DNA of 12,342 nucleotides from assembly GCA_025356695.1 (NCBI GenBank), contig JANXSE010000346.1:1-12342 (forward strand), in the 5' to 3' direction. Shown one piece after another: positions 1 through 5,272 of the stretch (position 1 is its first letter; every line of letters starts with the position of its first letter). A program made the translations under genes and the position numbers. Under the pieces are notes generated by a model. It was not told the DNA's origin and searched no databases. It was given only the letters and a program-made list of their open reading frames with translations. This stretch comes from Betaproteobacteria bacterium (lineage in GTDB: Bacteria > Pseudomonadota > Gammaproteobacteria > Burkholderiales > SG8-41).

Positions 1-1086
1 GCGCATCATCTGCTCGGCCGTCCGCGCAACTACAACCCCGACGCATTCCAGAACGATCTGTTGTGGAATTACATGCGCAACGATCTCGATTCTGAATACT
101 GGCGCGCGCAAAGCGCCAAATGGGAAAAGATCACCGTGCCGATGTACAGCGTCGGCAACTGGGGCGGTTACGCCATGCATCTCAGGGGCAATACCGAGGG
201 TTACATGCTCGCCGCCTCGAAGAACAAGAAGCTGCGCATCCACAACGGCTCGCACTTCCATCCGTTTCATTCGGAAGAAGGCCGCATGGACCAGTTGCGC
301 TGGTTCGACCACTGGCTGAAGGACAACGACACCGGCATGATGAGCGAACCGCCGGTCAAACTCGAAATCCGCACTGGTGGCCAAGTCAAGGGCCGTTATC
401 CGTACCGTCTCGAAAACGAATGGCCGCTGGCGCGCACGCAGTGGACCAGGTTTTATCTGAAAATCGACCGCGAGCCGCTTGAAGATCCGAACGGCGTCGA
501 AGGCGAGCTCGTCAAAGCGCCGCTCGCGAAAACGACCCCCGCTTCGTACTCCGCCAACTCAGGTCACGGCCACAACCCCGCCGGCGGCATCACCTTTGAA
601 ACACCGGTGCTGAGCGAAGACACCGAAGTGACGGGCCCCATCGTGCTCAACATCTGGGTCTCTTCCACCTCGGAAGACTGCGACATCTACGCGACGATTC
701 GCAACATCGGCCCCGACGGCAAGGATGTGCTCGAAGCCGGCCAGCGCGGCGAACCGCAACCCGGCGTCACCAAGGGCTGGCTGCGCGCCTCGCACCGCAA
801 GCTCGACAAAGAGAAGTCGCTACCCTACCGGCCCTACCACGCGCACGACGAGCGCCAGTGGCTGAAGCCCAACGAAATCGTCGAGTGCCGCGTCGAAATC
901 TGGCCGACCTCGATGGTGTTCAAAAAAGGCCACAAGATCCGGCTCGATGTCGGCCCACGTGACGGCGTCGGCTCCGCGCACTTCACTCACTACAGCGCCG
1001 ACTACAACATCGGCGCCACCAATACCGTTTATTCGGGCGGCGACAAGGAAACCTACTTGCTGCTGCCGCTTATTCCGGCGAAATAA
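1..1086 (+). CDS. CocE/NonD family hydrolase, C-terminal part (5' end outside window)
   Basis: The frame is open from base 1 to the TAA at 1084-1086 (361 residues visible), so the start and the nucleophile-serine region lie upstream of the window. The visible part contains the end of the alpha/beta-hydrolase core: a VPMYSVGNWGG strand-loop with GNWGG at residues 52-56, then a His-rich segment (H81, H85, H87, H90) where the catalytic His of the family is expected, followed by FDHWLK. Residues from about 115 onward resemble the beta-rich jelly-roll C-terminal domain of X-Pro dipeptidyl-peptidase/CocE enzymes. Family members hydrolyse peptides, esters or amides; the substrate here cannot be named. 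The usual catalytic Asp of the GGWYD motif appears to be Gly here. The Bug receptor start lies 58 bp downstream on the same strand, so co-transcription is plausible. The superfamily is clear; the activity is not. Confidence 0.85.
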   Translation, partial: AHHLLGRPRNYNPDAFQNDLLWNYMRNDLDSEYWRAQSAKWEKITVPMYSVGNWGGYAMHLRGNTEGYMLAASKNKKLRIHNGSHFHPFHSEEGRMDQLRWFDHWLKDNDTGMMSEPPVKLEIRTGGQVKGRYPYRLENEWPLARTQWTRFYLKIDREPLEDPNGVEGELVKAPLAKTTPASYSANSGHGHNPAGGITFETPVLSEDTEVTGPIVLNIWVSSTSEDCDIYATIRNIGPDGKDVLEAGQRGEPQPGVTKGWLRASHRKLDKEKSLPYRPYHAHDERQWLKPNEIVECRVEIWPTSMVFKKGHKIRLDVGPRDGVGSAHFTHYSADYNIGATNTVYSGGDKETYLLLPLIPAK

Positions 1087-1093
1087 CGGTGAA

Positions 1094-1115
1094 CGCGAGA
1101 CCGGCCGGTCCCGCG
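1094..1115. repeat. 22-bp near-perfect palindrome between hydrolase and Bug receptor genes
   Basis: The core GACCGGCCGGTC (1099-1110) is a perfect 12-bp palindrome. It is flanked by CGCG on the left (1094-1097) and CGCG on the right (1112-1115), with one mismatch pair between core and flank (A1098/C1111). It sits in the 58-bp gap between the hydrolase stop and the next start. There is no T-run after it, so it is not a standard intrinsic terminator. It could be an operator or an mRNA hairpin. The symmetry is certain; the role is inferred. Confidence 0.45.
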
Positions 1116-1134
1116 TGCCCGTCGCAGTGATTGC

Positions 1135-1138
1135 GGAG
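1135..1138 (+). promoter_or_regulatory. Shine-Dalgarno GGAG selecting the ATG at 1145
   Basis: GGAG lies 6 nt upstream of ATG 1145. The reading frame is open further upstream, through the end of the hydrolase gene, but only the 1145 start combines a ribosome binding site with a following signal peptide. Confidence 0.7.
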
Positions 1139-1144
1139 AACCTC

Positions 1145-2164
1145 ATGGCTGACGCGGTTCGCAATAGTTCCGTCCGCTGCGGCAACACGCAGCGGCAGCA
1201 GCAAAGCGCAGCAGTGCTGCTCGCCACGTTGTTGCTGCATGCCGCGCCCGGCCATGCGCAGTTGACGGCATGGCCGCAGAAACCGGTGCGACTGGTCGTT
1301 GCGAGTTCCGCCGGCGGCCCCTATGACGACGTCGCGCGCGCGCTGAGTCCGCGGCTGACCGAACTATGGGGGCAAACCGTCGTCGTCGAAAACCGCGCCG
1401 GCGCAGGCGGAACCATAGGTGCTGCCTTCGTTGCCAAATCCGCGCCGGACGGCTACACCATGATGCTCGGCAATGCAGGTCCGATGGCGATCAATCCGCT
1501 TTTACAAAAAACGCTGTCCTACGATACGCAACGCGATTTCACGCCGGTGACGCTGATCATGTCGGCGCCGATGGTGCTGGTGGCGCATCCTTCGATGCCG
1601 GTGAAATCGGTGCGCGACATGGTCGCACTGGCAAACGCGCGCGCCGGACGCGTCAACTACGCCTCCGCCGGCATCGGCAATCTGCAGCACCTCAGCATGG
1701 AACTGCTGCTATCGATGGCACGCAGCAAAATGAATCACATACCCTACAAAGGTGCAGCACCCGCGCTGGTTGATCTGATCGCCGGCCAGGTCGATGTCAT
1801 GTTCGCCAACATCGTCGGCGCGCTGCCGCATATCAAGGGTGAACGGCTGCGTGCGCTGGCGGTGTCGTCGGCGACCCGCTCCGCACTGTTGCCCGCCGTT
1901 CCCGCGGTCGCAGCGACGTACCCGCAGTTCGATGTCACCGCATGGATGGGCCTTTTCATGCCGGCCGGCACGCCGCGCGACATGGTCGCCAGAATCGGCG
2001 GCGATTTTATCCAGGTGGTGAAACGCGCCGACATGCGCGAGCGTCTGGCCAGCCAGGGCGCCGAAGCGATTGCCGGCCCGCCGGAACAACTCGCCGAACT
2101 GTTGCGCCGCGAATCAGCGGTCTACGCCAGAGTAATCAAGGAAATCGGGTTGACACCCGAGTAA
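1145..2164 (+). CDS. Bug family TTT substrate-binding receptor (first copy)
   Basis: This 339-residue protein is a periplasmic solute receptor of the Bug (Bordetella uptake gene) family, which captures organic acids for tripartite tricarboxylate transporters. An N-terminal signal peptide has an unusually long polar n-region (residues 1-21), a hydrophobic stretch at 22-34 and a likely cleavage after GHA at residue 38. Family hallmarks follow: WPQKPVRLVV (about 43-52), the ligand-loop motif AGGPYDDVAR (about 57-66), ENRAGAGG (82-89), APDGYTMM (100-107), the NYASAGIGN loop, HIPYKG, and the LIAGQVDVMF stretch near the second lobe. Length is normal for the family. The start is set by GGAG at 1135-1138. 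It follows the hydrolase by 58 bp on the same strand; no permease gene is adjacent, so it is an orphan receptor. The ligand is unknown. It is the most divergent of the three Bug copies in the window. Confidence 0.93.
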   Translation: MADAVRNSSVRCGNTQRQQQSAAVLLATLLLHAAPGHAQLTAWPQKPVRLVVASSAGGPYDDVARALSPRLTELWGQTVVVENRAGAGGTIGAAFVAKSAPDGYTMMLGNAGPMAINPLLQKTLSYDTQRDFTPVTLIMSAPMVLVAHPSMPVKSVRDMVALANARAGRVNYASAGIGNLQHLSMELLLSMARSKMNHIPYKGAAPALVDLIAGQVDVMFANIVGALPHIKGERLRALAVSSATRSALLPAVPAVAATYPQFDVTAWMGLFMPAGTPRDMVARIGGDFIQVVKRADMRERLASQGAEAIAGPPEQLAELLRRESAVYARVIKEIGLTPE

Positions 2165-2174
2165 GGCCGCAGGC

Positions 2175-2237
2175 AACGCCAATTTGACCGCCTGCATTTG
2201 GCGGAAGGCGCTGCGCTTTTCCGCCCTACCCTGCTAA
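2175..2237. repeat. Direct repeat, left copy, flanking the toxin-antitoxin pair
   Basis: This 63-bp segment matches 3056-3118 at 61 of 63 positions in the same orientation (differences at 2196 and 2199), and weaker similarity runs on for about 15-20 bp. Its right part (from 2201) contains GCGGAA...TTCCGC inverted repeats and belongs to the same REP-like family as 3019-3110 and 3994-4027. It lies just after the Bug stop codon. Confidence 0.85.
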
Positions 2238-2300
2238 AACCTCTGTCGCTAACTGATCAGCGCAATGTCTTGTCGGAAGCACCTCGGCACGAACCGCGGT

Positions 2301-2329
2301 TTGTCAAAAGACCGATAAAGGTCTATATT
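2301..2329 (+). promoter_or_regulatory. Sigma70-like promoter of the toxin-antitoxin operon
   Basis: TTGTCA (2301-2306) and TATATT (2324-2329) are separated by 17 bp. This is a near-consensus -35/-10 pair and one of the few AT-rich stretches in the window. The antitoxin ATG is 28 bp downstream of the -10 box. The match is seen directly; activity is inferred. Confidence 0.7.
2309..2324. promoter_or_regulatory. Operator-like palindrome AGACC-N6-GGTCT inside the promoter spacer
   Basis: AGACC (2309-2313) and GGTCT (2320-2324) form a perfect 5-bp inverted repeat with a 6-bp spacer. It lies between the -35 and -10 boxes and overlaps the first base of the -10. Phd/YefM antitoxins repress their own operons by binding palindromes at the promoter, so this is the natural autoregulatory operator candidate. 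Confidence 0.55.
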
Positions 2330-2357
2330 CAGTCCACCCCAGCCCCGCGGAGCAACC

Positions 2358-2633
2358 ATGCGCTTTTCAACCCGGATAAAGCCGATCAGCTATCTGAAAG
2401 CCAACGCCGCTGAAGTCCTGCACGATCTGGCGGCCGACAGGAAGCCGCTGGTAATCACACAGAATGGCGAGGCCAAAGCCGTCATGCAGGACGTCGCCTC
2501 GTACGAAGAAACGCAAGAGACCCTCGCACTGCTGAAGCTGCTGGCGTTGAGCAATCGCGACGTGGCGGCTGGCCGCGTCAAACCGCTGGCGACCGTGGTC
2601 AAACGCCTGCGCGCGAAAAAAGCCGCGGCCTGA
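2358..2633 (+). CDS. Type II antitoxin, Phd/YefM family
   Basis: This 91-residue protein has the typical Phd/YefM N-terminal DNA-binding and dimerisation region: ISYLKANAAEVL (about 10-21), then PLVITQNGEAKAVMQD (about 30-45). The C-terminal tail is basic (KRLRAKKAAA) and would be the toxin-neutralising segment, by analogy with the family. GGAG at 2349-2352 lies 5 nt before the ATG. The stop overlaps the toxin start by one base (TGATG at 2631-2635), so translation is probably coupled and the antitoxin is made first. The gene has its own promoter and operator-like palindrome upstream. In such systems the antitoxin, alone or with the toxin, represses the operon and is degraded by proteases under stress. 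Family assignment is firm; no specific named system is claimed. Confidence 0.93.
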   Translation: MRFSTRIKPISYLKANAAEVLHDLAADRKPLVITQNGEAKAVMQDVASYEETQETLALLKLLALSNRDVAAGRVKPLATVVKRLRAKKAAA

Positions 2634-2959
2634 TGCGCCATGAAGTTCTGCTCAGCGCTGCAGCGGAACGCGATCTCGAAGAACTGTACGATTACATCGC
2701 GGAATTCGATTCGCCGGCCAGCGCCGATGCCGTCATCGAGCGCCTGCTTGCGGCAGCGGAAAGCGTTTCGCGTTTTCCCGAGCGCGGCGCGTATCCGCGC
2801 GAGCTGCTGGCCTTGGGCATCCGCGACTACCGCCAGGTTTATTTCAAACCCTACCGCGTGATCTACCGCGTGCTCGGCAAGCGCATCGTCATCGATTTGA
2901 TTGTCGATGGCCGACGTGACATGCAGTCGCTGCTGGCGCATCGGCTGCTGAGCGGGTAA
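2633..2959 (+). CDS. Type II toxin, RelE/ParE superfamily
   Basis: This 108-residue protein shows the RelE/ParE pattern: an N-terminal AERDLEELYDYIAE helix (about 11-24), a second helix around IERLLAAAESVSRFPERG (35-52), then LGIRDYRQVYF, YRVIYRV and a final strand/loop IVDGRRDMQSLLAHRLL. Members are either ribosome-dependent mRNA endonucleases (RelE) or gyrase poisons (ParE). The long paired N-terminal helices and FPERG motif look more ParE-like, but which activity applies cannot be settled by reading. It overlaps the antitoxin stop by one base, the usual antitoxin-first arrangement. Length is normal and the frame is intact, so the module looks functional. After the stop, about 60 bp lead into a REP-like inverted pair. 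Confidence 0.9.
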   Translation: MRHEVLLSAAAERDLEELYDYIAEFDSPASADAVIERLLAAAESVSRFPERGAYPRELLALGIRDYRQVYFKPYRVIYRVLGKRIVIDLIVDGRRDMQSLLAHRLLSG

Positions 2960-3018
2960 ATTCCCGTTACTTGGTCCAGCCTTCCGACGCCGTGCAGCAT
3001 GCGCAAACATCCAGGACC

Positions 3019-3110
3019 GTAGGGCGGATAAGCGCAGCGTCATCCGTCGGATGGAAACGCCAATTTGACCGCCTGCCTTCGGCGGAAGGCGCTGCGCTTT
3101 TCCGCCCTAC
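3019..3110. repeat. BIME-like inverted pair of REP-like elements
   Basis: The left arm (3019-3048) and the reverse complement of the right arm (3081-3110) agree at 26 of 30 positions, both beginning GTAGGGCGGA. The arms point toward each other with 32 bp between them. The left arm ends with a small CATCC-gtc-GGATG hairpin (3041-3053). The right arm lies inside the right copy of the 63-bp direct repeat. The layout resembles bacterial interspersed mosaic elements built from paired REP sequences. It fills most of the gap between the toxin gene and the oxidoreductase gene and could act as a transcript-end hairpin. Confidence 0.8.
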
Positions 3111-3118
3111 CCTGCTAA
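3056..3118. repeat. Direct repeat, right copy, flanking the toxin-antitoxin pair
   Basis: This is a 63-bp direct copy of 2175-2237 with 61 identical positions. Together the two copies enclose the complete toxin-antitoxin operon including its promoter (818 bp between the copies). Unlike the left copy, this one is preceded by an inverted partner arm at 3019-3048. Confidence 0.85.
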
Positions 3119-3244
3119 GACCCTCATCGTAAATAAATTGGCGAGATATCTTTTCGACACGCGTTGTAAGCAGGCAGGATTCGGGTGCAGAATCCGCTAC
3201 CATCGCAATACAAACGCGCAGCAACCCCATCGAGGAGAATTGCC

Positions 3245-3985
3245 ATGACATCACGCCACAACAAGACTACGCAAACCCGCCGCACCTTCCTGCAAGCCGC
3301 TGCAGCGACCGCGCTCATCGGCAACCTGCCCTTCACCGCCTTTGCACAGGCCGGCGCGAAACTGAAAATCGGCATCATCGGCTCCGGCCGCGTCGGCGGC
3401 GCGATCGGCGGGGCGTGGGTGAAAGCCGGGCATGAGGTGATGTTCTCGTCGCTCGATCTCGAGTCGGACAAAAAACTTGCCGCCAGCCTCGGCCCCAAAG
3501 CCAGCGCCGGCACGACGCGCGAAGCGGCGACTTTCGGCTCGGTGCTGCTGATCTCGGTGCCGTACACCGCGATTCCGGCGATCGGCCGTGATCTCGGCGA
3601 GGTGATCAAGGGCAAGATCATCATCGACACCTCAAACCCGATCGTCGCGCGCGATGGTGAAGTCGCCGCCGCAGCGCGTGAAAAAGGCGTCGGCATCGCC
3701 ACCGCCGAATATCTGCCGGGCACGCGCATCGTGCGCGCCTTCAATGCGATCGGTTTCGCCAAGATGGCGGTTGCCGCGTCGAGCAGCGAACGCATCGGCA
3801 TGCCGATTGCCGGCGACGATGCGGATGCGATCAAAGTGGCGGCGGCGCTGGTGCGCGACGTCGGCTACGAGCCAGTGCTGGTGGGCACGCTCGCCGCAAT
3901 GGGCAAGTATCTGGTTCCGGGCACGCCGCTCGGCGGCGAGCGCTCGGCCGATGAAGTGCGCAAGGTCGCGGCGACGCTGAAGTAA
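3245..3985 (+). CDS. Tat-exported NAD(P)-binding oxidoreductase, F420-reductase-like
   Basis: This 246-residue protein begins with a twin-arginine signal: TRRTFLQ at 11-17, a hydrophobic region to about 33 and a likely AFA cleavage at 34. The mature part starts with a Rossmann dinucleotide-binding motif GSGRVGG (46-52) after the KIGIIG strand, matching the NADPH-dependent F420 reductase / coenzyme F420-dependent NADP oxidoreductase domain. Later motifs are VLLISVPY, KIIIDTSNP and VRAFNAIGF, all typical of that domain. The start is supported by AGGAG at 3233-3237, 7 nt before ATG 3245; the frame is open further upstream but without a comparable site. Tat export implies folding with bound cofactor before secretion. 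The F420 dependence is a family label, since the short protein may simply use NAD(P). It stands alone between two REP-like elements. The fold is firm; the substrate is unknown. Confidence 0.88.
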   Translation: MTSRHNKTTQTRRTFLQAAAATALIGNLPFTAFAQAGAKLKIGIIGSGRVGGAIGGAWVKAGHEVMFSSLDLESDKKLAASLGPKASAGTTREAATFGSVLLISVPYTAIPAIGRDLGEVIKGKIIIDTSNPIVARDGEVAAAAREKGVGIATAEYLPGTRIVRAFNAIGFAKMAVAASSSERIGMPIAGDDADAIKVAAALVRDVGYEPVLVGTLAAMGKYLVPGTPLGGERSADEVRKVAATLK

Positions 3986-3993
3986 TTTCGATC

Positions 3994-4027
3994 GCAGGGC
4001 GGACAAGCGTAAGGTGATCCGCCCTGC
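3994..4027. repeat. REP-like hairpin, possible transcript end for the oxidoreductase gene
   Basis: GCAGGGCGGA (3994-4003) and TCCGCCCTGC (4018-4027) form a perfect 10-bp stem with a 14-nt loop, 8 bp after the oxidoreductase stop. The left arm and loop match the family at 3019-3048 (AGGGCGGAnAAGCG core). There is no T-run, so it is a REP-like element that may stabilise the 3' end of the mRNA, not a classical terminator. Confidence 0.75.
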
Positions 4028-4043
4028 ACTCCTTGTGCGGACA

Positions 4044-4166
4044 ATGTCCTGCTCTCTGCATCACTGTCACGAATGCAATGCGCCGGTCGGCAATAAAGAC
4101 CTGTTCTGCGCGCGTTGCGGCGCCAAACTGCGCCGTGAAAAACTCTCGCCTACTGTTCGGCCTTGA
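4044..4166 (+). CDS. 40-residue zinc-ribbon microprotein
   Basis: A short frame from ATG 4044 to TGA 4164-4166 encodes 40 residues with two perfectly spaced CxxC knuckles: C8-x2-C11 and C22-x2-C25, ten residues apart, the second followed by G-A-K-L. This is the treble-clef/zinc-ribbon pattern of small zinc_ribbon domains. C3, H6, H7 and H9 precede it and the tail is basic (KLRREK, residues 28-33). It would bind one structural zinc and might contact nucleic acid or protein; no partner is evident. A GTG at 4035 is an alternative start. Only a weak GCGGA precedes the ATG. It follows the REP-like hairpin by 16 bp and overlaps the 3' end of the convergent Bug gene by 17 bp (4150-4166). It could instead be the surviving end of a longer protein. 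Confidence 0.55.
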   Translation: MSCSLHHCHECNAPVGNKDLFCARCGAKLRREKLSPTVRP

Positions 4167-5121
4167 TCCCCGCCGCCTTGATGATGCGCCCGACGTTCTC
4201 GTAATCCTCGCGCACCTTGGCAGCGAACTGCTCCGGCGTGTTGGGAATGAAATCCACGCCCTTGCTTGCCCACAGCTCGCGCATTTCCGGCGTAGTCAGG
4301 ATTTCGTTGACCATCGCGTTGACGCGGTTGACGATTTCGCGCGGCGTGCCGATCGGCGCGAAGAAACCCTCCCAGCCGATGATCTCGTAACCGGGCAGCG
4401 CCGACTCTGCCACCGTCGGCACCTCGGGCATGAGCACGTTGCGCTTGAGGCCCGTGACGCCGACCGCGCGCAGGCGGCCGCTCTTGATATGCGGCATCAC
4501 CGCGGGAACGCCGACGAACATGACGTCGGCGCGGCCGGCGATCAGATCGACGATCGCCTGCGGACTGCCCTTGTATGAGACATGCAGCATATCGACCTTG
4601 CCGCGCAGCTTGAAGAGCTCGCCGGCGAGATGGAAGTTGCTGCCGACACCAGTGGAAGCAAAAGTCAGCGCGCCGGGCCTCGCCTTCGCCACCGCCAGCA
4701 GTTCCTTCGCGTTTTTCACCGGCACCGATGGGTGCACCACGACCACGAAGTTATAGGTATCGACCTGCGCAATCGGCATCAGCACCGCGAGCGGATCGTA
4801 CGGCGGCCGCGCATTCAGGTACGAGGTGATGATCAGGAAGGAGCCCGGCGTCAGCAGCAGCGTATAGCCGTCGGGCGCCGCCTTGATCACGAGATCGTTG
4901 GCGAGCAGCCCCGCCGCGCCCGGCCGGTTGTCCATGATGACCTGCTGCTTGATGATTTCGCTCATGCGCTGCGCGATCGGGCGACCGGTCACATCGGCGC
5001 CGCCGCCGGCCACCGAACCGGTAACGACGCGCACGACTTTTGAGGGCCAGGGTTGTGCGAACGCAGTTGAAGAAAGCGCAACGCTTAACAAAAGAACCAA
5101 GACAAATCTGTGCGATTCCAT
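4150..5121 (-). CDS. Bug family TTT substrate-binding receptor (second copy)
   Basis: This 323-residue periplasmic receptor has a clean signal peptide (hydrophobic 6-20, cleavage after AFA at 22) followed by QPWPSKVVRVV. The ligand-binding loop reads GSVAGGGADVTGRP (about 35-48), then DNRPGAAG (64-71), APDGYTLL (82-89), FASTGVGSNFHLAGELF, HVSYKG, LIAGRADVMF, MPEVPTVAES and a C-terminal IIKAAGIKAEQ. The order and length are standard for the family. A weak AGG lies about 6 nt before the ATG. It is the downstream member of a tandem pair with 5273-6232 on the same strand; the shared PEVPTVAES and ending motifs indicate duplication. The 151-bp gap between them holds a MITE-like element, so it may be transcribed separately. 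No TctA/TctB permease is adjacent, so it must borrow one encoded elsewhere. The ligand is unknown. Confidence 0.93.
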   Translation of the reverse strand: MESHRFVLVLLLSVALSSTAFAQPWPSKVVRVVTGSVAGGGADVTGRPIAQRMSEIIKQQVIMDNRPGAAGLLANDLVIKAAPDGYTLLLTPGSFLIITSYLNARPPYDPLAVLMPIAQVDTYNFVVVVHPSVPVKNAKELLAVAKARPGALTFASTGVGSNFHLAGELFKLRGKVDMLHVSYKGSPQAIVDLIAGRADVMFVGVPAVMPHIKSGRLRAVGVTGLKRNVLMPEVPTVAESALPGYEIIGWEGFFAPIGTPREIVNRVNAMVNEILTTPEMRELWASKGVDFIPNTPEQFAAKVREDYENVGRIIKAAGIKAEQ

Positions 5122-5153
5122 ATTTACCTGTTAACTGATGACCAAAATCCTTC

Positions 5154-5233
5154 CGTCACTCCCGCGAAAGCGAGAGTCCAGGATTTTTACGTCATTTTAA
5201 AACCTCTGGATTCCCGCTTTCGCGGGAATGACG
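5154..5233. repeat. 80-bp MITE-like inverted-repeat element
   Basis: Two 28-bp terminal arms (5154-5181 and 5206-5233) are inverted copies matching at 25 of 28 positions, beginning CGTCA and ending TCCAG. A 24-bp AT-rich centre (5182-5205) separates them. The right arm carries its own perfect hairpin ATTCCCGC-tttc-GCGGGAAT (5210-5229). The arm sequence resembles the GTCATTCCCGCGAAAGCGGG type of dispersed repeat common in proteobacteria (recalled, not searched). No ORF lies inside. It occupies over half of the gap between two tandem Bug genes and may end transcription of the upper gene in either direction. Confidence 0.85.
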
Positions 5234-5272
5234 TTTTTGATTGGCGCTATTCGTATTGCACTAAATATTGGC

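Noticed and set aside
2198..2413. A 71-codon plus-strand frame before the antitoxin
   Set aside because: It begins inside the repeat element, runs through the toxin-antitoxin promoter and into the antitoxin in another frame, with no ribosome site.
2175..3118. Insertion sequence or transposon carrying the toxin-antitoxin genes
   Set aside because: The flanking copies are direct, REP-like and not terminal inverted repeats; there is no transposase, and no target-site duplication was visible.
3164..3193. TTGTAA-18-CAGAAT as a promoter for the Tat oxidoreductase gene
   Set aside because: Each box has about four of six consensus bases and the spacer is 18 bp; too weak to list as a feature.
4033..4578. 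A 181-codon plus-strand frame opposite the second Bug gene
   Set aside because: The translation is His/Arg/Asp-rich shadow sequence antisense to a well-supported receptor; only the first 100 bp overlap the zinc-ribbon gene, in a different frame.
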